Source of the DNA: CAVRXT01 sp963725655
Lineage (GTDB): Bacteria; Acidobacteriota; Terriglobia; Acidiferrales; UBA7541
Direction: 5' to 3'
Assembly (NCBI GenBank): GCA_963725655.1
Contig: CAVRYY010000001.1
Location: 1,612,001 to 1,676,000, forward strand
DNA: 64,000 nucleotides
Below are positions 37,530-46,467 of this stretch, piece after piece; the stretch's first letter is position 1; every line of letters begins with the position of its first letter. The position numbers and the translations under genes are program-made. The notes under the pieces are model-generated. The model was not told the origin of the DNA. It saw only the letters and a program-made list of their open reading frames with translations, and ran no database searches.

Positions 37530-37799
37530 ATGAGTCTGGCCCCGAAAACTTGGCAAAGGATCGCCGCGCAGCAGGCGGCCCTGCTAGCAGCGATAGTCGC
37601 CGAGGCCCGAACCGCCGCAGCCCAAGGCTGCGCCATGTGCTACCAGAACGCCGCCGCCTCCGGCTCCCAAGGCATCACCGCCCTCCGCCACGGCGTCTAT
37701 TTCCTGATCTTCCCCACCCTGGCCATCTTCATCGGCTTCTTCACCCTGCTCTATCGCCGCCGCAACGCCACCCGCGCCGATTCCCACCGCGCCGCCTAA
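37530..37799 (+). CDS. Small membrane protein with CxxC motif
   Basis: A short protein (89 residues from this ATG) with a helix near the N terminus ending AAAQGCAMCYQNAAASG and then one membrane segment (GVYFLIFPTLAIFIGFFTLL) and a basic tail. The AQGC could be a signal-peptidase or lipobox-like junction, and CAMC is a possible metal or redox pair. I do not know the family. Its place after the oxidase genes suggests a respiratory or assembly link. An upstream in-frame ATG (37515) is an alternative start; no strong ribosome-binding site is visible. Confidence 0.57.
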   Translation: MSLAPKTWQRIAAQQAALLAAIVAEARTAAAQGCAMCYQNAAASGSQGITALRHGVYFLIFPTLAIFIGFFTLLYRRRNATRADSHRAA

Positions 37800-37826
37800 T
37801 CGCGAACAGTACCCGCTTCTCAAAGC

Positions 37827-38360
37827 GCCGCCCCCACGCAATTCAAATCGCGGTCCGTAGCCCCGACAATCGTGTCGGAAAACACTCCACTTCAAATTCT
37901 CCCAAACCAAGAATCCAACCACCACCGCTATCCTTACTGGCGGAAAAAACTTTCATCCCCAAAATCTCCGACACCAAAAATACGCCGCCCCCACGCAATT
38001 CAAATCGCGGTCCGTAGCCCCGACAATCGTGTCGGAAAACACTCCACCTCAAATTCTCCCAAACCAAGAATCCAACCACCACCGCTATCCTTAGTGGCGG
38101 AAAAAACTCTCATCCCCAAAATCTCCGACACCAAAAATACGCCGCCCCCACGCAATTCAAATCGCGGTCCGTAGCCCCGACAATCATGTCGGAAAACACT
38201 CCACCTCAAATTCTCCCAAACCAAAAATCCAACCACCACCGCTATCCTTAGTGGCGGAAAAAACTCTCATCCCCAAAATCTCCGACATCAAAAATACGCC
38301 GCCCCGCCAACCAAAACCGGTTCGTGACCCCAACACTGGTGTCGGACAAACCTCAAACCA
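37827..38360. repeat. 157-bp tandem repeat array (3 full copies plus a degenerate partial)
   Basis: Full units run 37827-37983, 37984-38140 and 38141-38297; a diverged partial unit follows from 38298. Adjacent full copies differ at about three positions each. Each unit contains an inverted repeat CCGACAATCGTGTCGG (six-pair stem, four-base loop); the degenerate copy keeps a related CCAACACTGGTGTCGG. The period of 157 is not a multiple of three, so reading frames change from copy to copy and the array cannot encode an in-frame repeat protein. The rest of the region to 38578 shows no gene. Confidence 0.9.
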
Positions 38361-38578
38361 CAGAGCGCCCTCACCCAACAATGCAATCACAGTTCTAAGT
38401 CAGCGGGTGTTGTGGCACAGCCAATCTGGCTGTGCCAGCTGTGGAAGCTGAGCAGCCAGCCAGTCGAATCCCCACAAAATATTCTCCCCCAGGAATCCGA
38501 GCACACATGTAATCCAAAGGAAATCACCAAGAAGGGAACCGCCATCAACCGAGGCATCACCACAAACCGCAGAAAAAT

Positions 38579-38833
38579 CTACCGCAACCGCCCCGGCGGA
38601 TCGGCATCCTCCGGCATCCCCGCCACATGCTTGGAATCCTCGTGCGTAGGATATTTGCTAGGCACCGGCTGCGGAATCCCAATCCCGCGGTTCAGCTCCA
38701 AATGCTCCTTCGAGCACTTCGGGCAGTAGCCCTTCCCGGTCTCATCGTCACGAATGCTAGCCAGTTCATAACAAGCGCAAAGGCACTCGCAATACCCGAT
38801 CGTAGTCGCCGTCTTAATAGGAACCAGGGCCAT
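38579..38833 (-). CDS. Small Cys-rich, probable zinc-binding protein (84 aa)
   Basis: The ATG has GGAGG nine bases upstream, so translation is credible. The peptide has four cysteines close together near the N terminus (CECLCAC region) and a CPKC pair about 20 residues later, suggesting a zinc ribbon. The C-terminal half is Pro-rich and hydrophilic. I do not recognise the family. It is upstream of, and in the opposite direction to, the 157-bp repeat array. Confidence 0.62.
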   Translation of the reverse strand: MALVPIKTATTIGYCECLCACYELASIRDDETGKGYCPKCSKEHLELNRGIGIPQPVPSKYPTHEDSKHVAGMPEDADPPGRLR

Positions 38834-38914
38834 TAGAACAATCCTCCGCAGCGCATTATCTTACCTGCCTGCCCTAATATCTCCAACCGGGAACCTTCAC
38901 ACACTGGCGCCGCC

Positions 38915-41447
38915 TCACTCGTCGCGGAGTGCCGCCATCGGATCGAGCAGCGCCGCCCGTCGCGCCGGAATGTAGCAAGCCACCAGCGAAACCGCCGCCA
39001 GCAACGCCGGCGCCCCCAACAGCACCACCGGGTCGACGCTATCCACACGGTATAGCATGCTCGACAGTAATTTCCCGGCCGCCAGCGAAAGCGCCAGCCC
39101 CACGCCAGCGCCAATCCCAAAGAGCGTCATCCCTTCGCGCAGCATCATCCGCAGCGCGTCGGACGCGCACGCTCCCAGCGCCATCCGGATCCCGATTTCG
39201 CGCGTCCGCATCGCTACCGTATAAGCTCTCACCCCGTATAAACCAATCGCCGCCAGCACCAGCGCAACCCCTCCAAAGATTACGAACATTCGCGCACCCA
39301 TCCGCACCACCCATAGGTCAAAACTGCTATCCATATGCGTGCGCATGGATTTGAGCGCGAGCACCGGAAGGTGTGGATCCGCCGCGCGAATTTCGCTGCG
39401 TACCGCCCCCAGCAGTCGGGCCTCCGCCTGCGGGTCTTGCGTAGAGGTCTTCAGATCGATATTCGTGTCCGCCTGGTAAGCCTGCCCAGTCGACACATAC
39501 ACGTGCGGCGGCCAGCGCGTTCCGATCACCCGCTCCTGCACGTTGGCCACCACGCCCACCACTTCCGCGTCGACGGCAGCTTCGTTGCCGCCGCCCGATG
39601 CCATCCGAACGCTCTTGCCAACCGCCTCTCCTCCAGGCCACAGATGCTCAGCCGCAGCCTGATCAAGGATGGCCACGGAGTGGGTGCTCGTCCCGTCCTG
39701 CGCTGAGAACGCGCGCCCGCGCAGCAATGGTATCCCCATCGTCTGGAAATACTCGCCACCGACCACATTGTACTGGCACACCACTTCGTGTGCTGGCGCT
39801 GGCCGACCCGGCCCCCGCCGGCGGCGCATCGCTCGATCGTTGCACGGTTCTATCGAGCGTCAACATTCCGAATGGCACCGTCGCGGCGACGCTTACCGAC
39901 TCGATCCCGGGAATCGCTTCCAGGCGCTCGACCACCGCGCGGTACGTTTCGCGGCCGCGTGTCTCATCGTAGCCCGCCAGGCTCGCGTCTACTTCCGCCA
40001 GGATTTCGCCCGACACCCGAAAGCCAGGCTCCACGTGCGCCGCCTGGATGGAACTCCGAATGAACAGTCCGGCCGCGCTGAGTAACATCAACGAAAGAGA
40101 AATCTGGCCCATCACCAACAGATTCCGCCGTGAAAACGTGCCGCGGCGCCCATTCGTCTGCAACTCTGCGCGATCGGCGATCTTCAGGCCCGCGTATAGG
40201 TTCCATCCCGAGAGGCTCCATGCCGGGCCCAGGCCGAACAGAATCGTACTGAACACGCAGAACCCTATTGTGGCGAATAGCACGTGCGTATCCGGCCCCG
40301 CGGAGTACACCAAATCGAGCGGCGCCAATCGCGCCATGGAACGCACCAGCGCGCCGGTGCTCCAGTAAGCCACCACCAGCCCCGCCGCGCCGCCAGCAAG
40401 CGCCAGCACGAAGCCCTCCACCATCAACTGGCGCAGGATGTCTGTGCGGCTCCCTCCCAAGGCCAGCCGGATGGCGATCTCTTTCGCGCGCGTTGTCCCT
40501 CGCGCCAACATCATATTCGCCACGTTGAGCGAAGCGATCAGCAGCACCACGCCCGCCACCGCCAGCAGTAACACCGCCGGGATCATCAGCCCAGAGCTGC
40601 TGCTCTCCGGCGCGGTCGAGATTCCCATCCGGGGCAGCCGTTGCACCATAAAGGTCTGGTCTTTATCGTCCTCCGGATAGGCCCTCGCGAGTTGAGACGC
40701 CGCTGTCGCCAGCAGGGCATCGGCGGATTGTTGTGACACGCCGGGTCGCAGCCGGCCCACCAGGATAAGTCCGTGATTGTGCCGCGCCGCCAGGGCTTGC
40801 CCGCTGCCTTCAAAATCGTTCATCGCCATTTCGTAGACCCCGAACGGCAGGTACAGCTCCGGGCTGATCATCGCGGTGGTCCCGGTAAAACCCTCCGGAG
40901 CGATGCCCACGATGCTGTAGAGCCGGCCGTTGACCCGCACGTCCTTGCCCAGCAACTGCGGGTCCGCTCCGGTTTTCTTCCAGTACGAATAGCTCACGAT
41001 TGCCACCGGTACCGCAGAGGCCGGGCGTTCTTCCTCGATCGTGAAAGGGCGTCCTTGAAAGAGTGGCACCCCGAATGTCGTGAAATAATTGGCAGAGACG
41101 ACGTCCGCAAATACACGCCGCGTGGTGTCGCCTTCCGTAACGCCGACCATCGCCATGTTGTGTGCCAACAAGCTCGAGAAGACGCTGCCATTCTCGCGAA
41201 GCTCTGCGTAGTCTGGATAGGAAAACCCTCGATAGTTGCCTTTGTTTGTGTCCCGGCTGTAGCAGCCCACCAGTTCAGCAGGATTGTGAATCACCAGCGG
41301 TTTGAGCAGAAAGGCATTCACCAGACTGAATATCGCCGTATTGGCCCCGATTCCCAGCGCCAGCACTGTCACCGCTGCAAACGTGAACCAGGGATTCTTG
41401 CGAAGCATACGCACGCCGAACCGCACATCACGGAGCACATTCCTCAT
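38915..41447 (-). pseudogene. MacB/FtsX-type permease (acidobacterial ADOP type), frameshifted
   Basis: The start ATG (41445-41447) has GGGAGG upstream and begins MRNVLRDVRFGVRMLRKNPWFTFAAV. An N-terminal helix, a MacB_PCD periplasmic domain and an FtsX core (about residues 280-400) follow. A second periplasmic domain then leads to the final FtsX half ending MAALRDE. Near 39800-39830 the frame is lost: the first part continues into an unrelated tail, while the second half resumes in another frame from about 39829. The switch lies in a C-rich run. This may be a real inactivation or a sequencing error. There is no ATPase gene nearby, as usual for these permeases. Confidence 0.82.
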
Positions 41448-41887
41448 CACCTTCCTCCCGCTCGTCACCCAACTCTGGATCTCATTCGAATCCGCGGCCT
41501 GCGCCTCTAACCCACACAAGCTGTTCTTCTCCTGCCGGGCAAGACCACGAATCTCCTAACGGCAGGGCTCCACCCCGGCATAATCCACTACCCGAGTGAA
41601 CACGCTAATCAGATACGTGAAACGAACCTAAAAGGTTTCATTCGGCCCCGGTGTGCAGGGCCGGCCCCATGCCAAAAATGGGTATGAAATCGCTCGCCGG
41701 CTATCTCGAACAGGGAGCTATGTGTACAATGGCCCCGTTCCTGAAGTCAAAAAGAAGATTCCCGATGAATTACCGTACTCATTGATTTGCGGGACTTCGC
41801 GGGTGAGTTCGGTCGCGCGAGCATCCACGCGTTTTCACTAAGAGCCCGCCACAGGGTCGCTGAGTCAAATTCCTTCGGAAGGGTGCT
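41448..41887. other. Intergenic divergent region
   Basis: Between the frameshifted permease (minus) and the NAD(P)-dependent dehydrogenase (plus). A short open frame at 41653-41841 has no ribosome-binding site or protein-like pattern. I see no clear promoter or repeat. Confidence 0.4.
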
Positions 41888-42766
41888 ATGAATCAAAAGA
41901 CCACAATCATCGGGGCGGGGCGCATGGGATCTGCTCTCGCAGCCGCGCTGCATAACAGGGGATTTGCCACAACCGTATGGAATCGTACTTCCTCAAAGAC
42001 CGAACCTTTGTCCCGACTCGGTCTACGCGTCGCACCAAGCCTGTTGGAAGCGGTTGGCAACGCGGAAATCGTCGTCGTCAACGTCAACAACTACGAGTCG
42101 GCCAATCAACTGATTCGACAGCCGGCTATTGAGTCCGCGCTTCGCGGCAAAGTGCTTGTGCAACTAAGCAGCGGAACTCCCGATGAAGCCAGGGACATGG
42201 AATCCTGGGCTCGAACCTGCGGAATTGAATACCTCGACGGCGCGATCATGAACTATCCGGCCGATATCGGGAAGCCGCACGGTACCGTTCTGTATTCAGG
42301 CCCGGATGAGCTCTTCCATCGCCTGAAACCAGTCCTGCTTGCCTTTGGTGACAATGCGCTGTTTGTTGGCAAGGAAATCGGCCAGGCTTCGGCAACCGAT
42401 ATTGCCGGCCTTTCCTTCGCCATGGGAGCGATGATGGGTTTTCTTCATGGCTATATCGTCTACGAAGCGGAGAATCTTCCCGTAGGCGGATATTTGCCGA
42501 TGATCAAGAAATTCATGCCGGCCATTGAGGCCGGGCTCGCCGATCTTTGCGACAAGATTCAACGCAAAGATTACGGAAATACCCAGGCCGCGCTGGAAAC
42601 TTGGGCCGTAGCGCCTCGGGAACTCATTAGTTGGTGCCAGAAACATCGAGTCGATCACACCTGTGCCGATCCACAACTGCGGCTCATTGAACGGGCCGCT
42701 AAGGCCGGCAAAGGCCAATTGGATTTCGCTTATCTCTACGAGGTTCTCAAACAAGACGCAGACTAA
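41888..42766 (+). CDS. NAD(P)-dependent dehydrogenase of the imine reductase / beta-hydroxyacid dehydrogenase type
   Basis: The 292-residue protein opens with a Rossmann motif, TTIIGAGRMGSALAAALHNRG, followed by VWNRTSSKTEPL; the Arg after Asn suggests NADPH preference. The middle has LSSGTPDEARDMESWA and YLDGAIMNYP, the expected substrate segment. The all-helical C-terminal half (MGAMMGFLHGYIVYEAENLP...) matches imine reductases more than classical 3-hydroxyisobutyrate dehydrogenase. The natural substrate is unknown. GGAAGGG lies before the ATG. It seems monocistronic. Confidence 0.85.
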   Translation: MNQKTTIIGAGRMGSALAAALHNRGFATTVWNRTSSKTEPLSRLGLRVAPSLLEAVGNAEIVVVNVNNYESANQLIRQPAIESALRGKVLVQLSSGTPDEARDMESWARTCGIEYLDGAIMNYPADIGKPHGTVLYSGPDELFHRLKPVLLAFGDNALFVGKEIGQASATDIAGLSFAMGAMMGFLHGYIVYEAENLPVGGYLPMIKKFMPAIEAGLADLCDKIQRKDYGNTQAALETWAVAPRELISWCQKHRVDHTCADPQLRLIERAAKAGKGQLDFAYLYEVLKQDAD

Positions 42767-42857
42767 TTGCTCTGCTGCTTGTGGTCAGAAGGTCAGAAAA
42801 TCAGAACGTCCGAAGGTCCGAAGAATTATCTGAGGAATCGCTAGAGCGCGGACGGTT

Positions 42858-43943
42858 CTACTTCTCTACTTTTTCGAGCTGGGCCAGTTGGAAGAATCCA
42901 GTCCGTGACTGGTGCAGCTCCAGCCACACGTCATCCGGATAGGAGAGAAACACTTCCACCACCCGCGGATCGAATTGCGTCCCTGAATATTTCTTGATTT
43001 CCTCACGCGCCACCCGAATCGGCAGCGCCTTGCGGTACGGGCGGTCCGAGATCATCGCGTCCAGCGTATCCGCCACCGCGAATATTCTCGATCCCAGCGG
43101 TATTTCCTCGCCCTTCAATCCTTGCGGATATCCCGAACCGTTAAAATATTCCTGGTGCGTCAGCACGATTTCCGCGGCTTCCTTCAGGAACGGAATCCGC
43201 TTCAGCATCGCAAAGCCCTTCGCGCAATGCGTGCGCATCACCGTGCGTTCGTCGTCGGTCAACGGACCCGGTTTGCGCAAGATCGAATCGGGTATCGCCA
43301 TCTTGCCGATATCGTGCAGGAACGCGCCGCGCACGATTTGCCGCAGCGCCGTTTTGTCCAGCCCCATCGCCCGCGCGATGTACATCGTAAACGCCGTCAC
43401 TCGCTGGCAGTGGCCTTCGGTTTCCGCATCCTTGGCGTCCAGCGCCGACCCCAGCGCTTCCAGCGTGTAGTCGTAGGACTGTTCCAGGTCCCGCATCGCG
43501 TCGGAAAGCTGCAGCGTTCGCTCTTCCACTAGTTCTTGCAGTCCGCTCTGATACGTTCGATTTTCCAGTACCAGCCGCCGGTGTTCCAGCGCCCGGCCAA
43601 CGCTCAGGTATAGCTGATCCTTCTCGAATGGCTTCAGGATGTAATCGTAGGCCCCGGCGCGGATCGCTTCCAACGCGATCGATATATCGTGCATCGCCGT
43701 CACCATGATCACCGGCGCATCCGGGTTCAGCACTCGCAAATGACCAAGCAGCTTCAGCCCATCCATTTCCGGCATCACGATATCGCTCAGCACCAGGTCG
43801 TAGTTATCCACCTGGAACTGTTCGAGCGCCAGCCGGCCGTTTTCGATGATGGTGCACTCGTATCCGCGCGCTTCCAGCAGCGTGGAAACGACCTCGCGGA
43901 TGGCCTCTTCATCGTCGACGACAAGTATTTTTTCGCGGTTCAT
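42858..43943 (-). CDS. Response regulator with HD-GYP phosphodiesterase output
   Basis: Residues 1-120 form a receiver domain with phospho-acceptor Asp54 in LVLSDIVMPEMDG. A short coiled region leads to an HD-GYP domain (about 160-350). His210-Asp211 in AFLHDIGKMAIPD and the GYP at 271-273 in YFNGSGYPQGL are intact. HD-GYP enzymes hydrolyse cyclic di-GMP, so this would oppose the diguanylate cyclases in the window when phosphorylated by an unknown histidine kinase. No kinase gene is adjacent. Confidence 0.95.
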   Translation of the reverse strand: MNREKILVVDDEEAIREVVSTLLEARGYECTIIENGRLALEQFQVDNYDLVLSDIVMPEMDGLKLLGHLRVLNPDAPVIMVTAMHDISIALEAIRAGAYDYILKPFEKDQLYLSVGRALEHRRLVLENRTYQSGLQELVEERTLQLSDAMRDLEQSYDYTLEALGSALDAKDAETEGHCQRVTAFTMYIARAMGLDKTALRQIVRGAFLHDIGKMAIPDSILRKPGPLTDDERTVMRTHCAKGFAMLKRIPFLKEAAEIVLTHQEYFNGSGYPQGLKGEEIPLGSRIFAVADTLDAMISDRPYRKALPIRVAREEIKKYSGTQFDPRVVEVFLSYPDDVWLELHQSRTGFFQLAQLEKVEK

Positions 43944-44173
43944 ATGATTTGTTTCGGGCTTTAGTCTAAAGGTAAGGCTACAACGAGCGGGCAGCGGGAC
44001 GGCATCGCTATTTCGGCTGGTGTGCTAAATACCGCAACGGCGAGCTGGCTATGGGGGGTGTACCGCAACGGCTCAGAATCAGCCGCCAGTTAATAGTCTT
44101 AGAATTACCTCACAATCCACGGCCGCCTTTGCGGCTTGGTCTGCCTTTGGGGAATCCCCAACCACCGCAAACC

Positions 44174-44731
44174 TCAGCGAATCCCAACCAACTCCGGGTC
44201 GGCTGTCCGTTCCAGGTCATTCATCGTGCCTTCCAGCTGATACGACAGCGCACCCAGTACCCCCGTCAGTTGGGCGATGGACTCGACCGGAACCAATCCC
44301 TCCACCGCCAGCCGCATCGCCACGATGCGGTAGAGGATCCGGAAGCGCACCCCCAGCCATATTCGTTGCAACTCATGTCGTCGCCGGATATGCGGTGACA
44401 ACGCCGCGATTCGCCGGCTCAGAGAGTCCAATCGCGCGTAATCCTCGCCCAGCGCCGCCAGGAAGCGCTTCAGCACCTGTCGGCGCTCCCGCCCCCATTT
44501 CGCAATTTCGATGCTGGAGAGCCGTTCCCGAAGAAACTGCCGATCGCCTTGGCCTACCACCTGCCGCATCTGCGCGAAGTAACGGCAATGCAACAGAAAC
44601 AAACTTTCCAATTCCGGTTCCGACGCCTCGGATACAGAAGCTTGCATTGCCAAAGGCCCCGCGATGAGCCAGATAATAGCCCACAGCATCAGCGCCGAAA
44701 CGCTGCCGAAGACGAGTAGGGAAGGGTTCAT
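44174..44731 (-). CDS. Membrane-anchored hypothetical protein
   Basis: One N-terminal membrane helix (about residues 6-28) is followed by an Arg- and Glu-rich helical cytoplasmic domain, with stretches such as YARLDSLSRRIAALSPHIRRRHELQ. No family is recognised. The ATG at 44731 overlaps the upstream gene's TGA and has GGAGGAG before it, so the two genes are translationally coupled. The pair probably acts as a unit at the membrane. Confidence 0.77.
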   Translation of the reverse strand: MNPSLLVFGSVSALMLWAIIWLIAGPLAMQASVSEASEPELESLFLLHCRYFAQMRQVVGQGDRQFLRERLSSIEIAKWGRERRQVLKRFLAALGEDYARLDSLSRRIAALSPHIRRRHELQRIWLGVRFRILYRIVAMRLAVEGLVPVESIAQLTGVLGALSYQLEGTMNDLERTADPELVGIR

Positions 44732-45501
44732 CACAACATCTCCTCCAAACGAGCGTTGAGCTCCCGGAGTCGGCCGATTACCCCAAACGAAGCGGCATCA
44801 TATTGTTCTGCCCCCAACAGCGCAGGAACCGCTTGCTTCGCCGGTATCGGTTTCCACAGCGCGCTAATCCACAGCGCCAGCATCATCGCGAACCCGGCGT
44901 ATCGAATCTCCTCCCATATGGGAACATCGATGAGTGGAATTAGAGAATACGTATTGCTCAATACCATTATCAAAGAGTACACGCACAATCCCAGCGCAAT
45001 TCTTCCCACCAGCTTATCTACGGTGATTCGATAGAACCGGCAGAACAGGAAAGCGCTCACCAGTGACCCGGCAATCACAAATTCCATCCCGCGCTGGAGA
45101 CTTACCGCGAAATAATCGAAGAAATCTACCTCTCTCCGTGACACCACCAGCGCTCCAACCAGCAGAATGATCGCCAGAAGCACCAGGATGTCCCGGCAGA
45201 ACTTCCACAGGCCCCGGTAGGAGCCCAGAATCCCATAACAGATCTCACCCACCATCGCGCCCCGCAGCGACACAAATAATATTTGCGTGAGCCAGTAGAC
45301 CACGAAGTACGTGCTGGTCGGTATTCCGTAATGCCACATTACCGCGGCCCGCAATATCTCTACTGCCAGCAGTGAAAAGGCGTACGCCGCAAAGATCGGC
45401 AACCGCCGGCAAACCCCTCGTTGAATTAAAATCACGCAAAGAAGCAGGTAGGCCACCAAATCGGACACAACACGAACGGTGAGAGGGTCGATAATATGCA
45501 T
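44731..45501 (-). CDS. Polytopic membrane protein of unknown function
   Basis: About 256 residues with seven predicted membrane helices and a short cytoplasmic C-terminal tail ending in a helix (RELNARLEEML). The start is uncertain: ATG at 45501 (MHIIDPLTVRVVSDL) is preferred over GTG at 45516; neither has a strong ribosome-binding site. The stop overlaps the start of the next gene. The layout resembles 7-TM sensor-like proteins of Acidobacteriota, but I cannot name a family. Confidence 0.77.
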   Translation of the reverse strand: MHIIDPLTVRVVSDLVAYLLLCVILIQRGVCRRLPIFAAYAFSLLAVEILRAAVMWHYGIPTSTYFVVYWLTQILFVSLRGAMVGEICYGILGSYRGLWKFCRDILVLLAIILLVGALVVSRREVDFFDYFAVSLQRGMEFVIAGSLVSAFLFCRFYRITVDKLVGRIALGLCVYSLIMVLSNTYSLIPLIDVPIWEEIRYAGFAMMLALWISALWKPIPAKQAVPALLGAEQYDAASFGVIGRLRELNARLEEML

Positions 45502-45585
45502 GCGGGAACCGGGCACATCTTAACATTCCGTCCCCCTCGGAAACCACAGGGATTCCAGACATGCCCGTTCGCCGCGATGGCAGCC

Positions 45586-45774
45586 CTAACCCGCTTTAGG
45601 CGGCGGGGGAGGCTTGGGTGGTGGTGGGGTTGGGAGGATTGGAGCTTGCGGTAGACCGCCGTCCACCAGTGTTGTGGGTGTAGGTGCCAAATGTGAGTTG
45701 CCGTTCTCGACTACTGAGAGTAGCATCGCCGTCGCAAGAGCTCCGCCGGCGATTAGCACAGCAAGTTTTTTCAT
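45586..45774 (-). CDS. Small secreted Pro-rich peptide
   Basis: A 62-residue protein with a clear signal peptide (MKKLAVLIAGGALATAMLLS) and a short mature part ending in PTPPPPKPPPPPKAG. A GGAGG ribosome-binding site lies about 12 bases before the ATG. The Pro/Lys-rich tail might bind the cell wall or an outer-membrane partner, but nothing is known. Low complexity makes this call tentative. Confidence 0.52.
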   Translation of the reverse strand: MKKLAVLIAGGALATAMLLSVVENGNSHLAPTPTTLVDGGLPQAPILPTPPPPKPPPPPKAG

Positions 45775-45870
45775 AGGCTGCTGTACCTCCTGCGGAGGAG
45801 ACTATTTCAACCGTCGAACCTCCGATGAGGTCAAGCGTTAGGAACGTGTCGTAAAGGTTATAGCCACTTT

Positions 45871-46320
45871 ATGGAATCCCTGGAGACGTTTCACCAGCAT
45901 CGCCGCGTCATCGAGGCTCTTACTCGCCATAGCCTCGCCGCGATTCCCACCCAGCTAGGCCGCATCGCCTATGTGGCCAGCCTGCGCGACCCCGCCACCG
46001 GCCTCTATCGCCATCTCGATCTCGAAGCCGCCTATCCCTTGGGTTCGGTTCAGGACGCCATCGCCTACTGCCATCGCGAGCTCTTCGATTGCCTGCTCGA
46101 GCTACCGCTGGACGAACAAGAGAAAGACCTGCGCAGATTTTTCGAGGGGATGAGCGGATCGCCCGAGCAGAACGCCCGCCGCTGGCTGAGTGACGAATCC
46201 TACCGGCCGCTGGCGCCACCAGGCGAGCCGCCTTACCTCAGCGATCTATTTCAATCGAACTTGCGGGTAGTTTTGCGCCTGATCGTGGGCCACCCGCCGA
46301 GCGTTTCGCCCACCCCGTAA
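45871..46320 (+). CDS. Hypothetical protein (149 aa)
   Basis: A soluble protein with an alpha-rich pattern, including LRDPATGLYRHLDLEAAYPLGSV and AIAYCHRELFDCLLELPLDEQEKDLRRFFEGM. The second half is Pro-rich around YRPLAPPGEPPYLSDL. The composition is strongly protein-like. I know no function. It stands alone, between the divergent Pro-rich peptide gene and the metalloprotease gene. The ATG lacks a strong ribosome-binding site. Confidence 0.67.
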   Translation: MESLETFHQHRRVIEALTRHSLAAIPTQLGRIAYVASLRDPATGLYRHLDLEAAYPLGSVQDAIAYCHRELFDCLLELPLDEQEKDLRRFFEGMSGSPEQNARRWLSDESYRPLAPPGEPPYLSDLFQSNLRVVLRLIVGHPPSVSPTP

Positions 46321-46467
46321 CTTGCTGCAATCAAGCATTTTCTTGGAGCCGCGCTGCAAATGGCGCCGAGGTTGACGCTCGCGTGCCGCACCTCGCGCAT
46401 ATATCCGCCGCCCCGCTGGAAACCTGTTAGCCTCACCTTACATCCTAATTAGCCGAGGCATTCACTG

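Noticed and set aside
37843..38390. Minus- and plus-strand open frames in the 157-bp array
   Set aside because: The period is not a multiple of three, and frames are simply repeated with shifts; no ribosome-binding sites.
37800..38400. CRISPR-like array
   Set aside because: The unit is 157 bp, with no short direct repeats separated by unique spacers and no cas genes.
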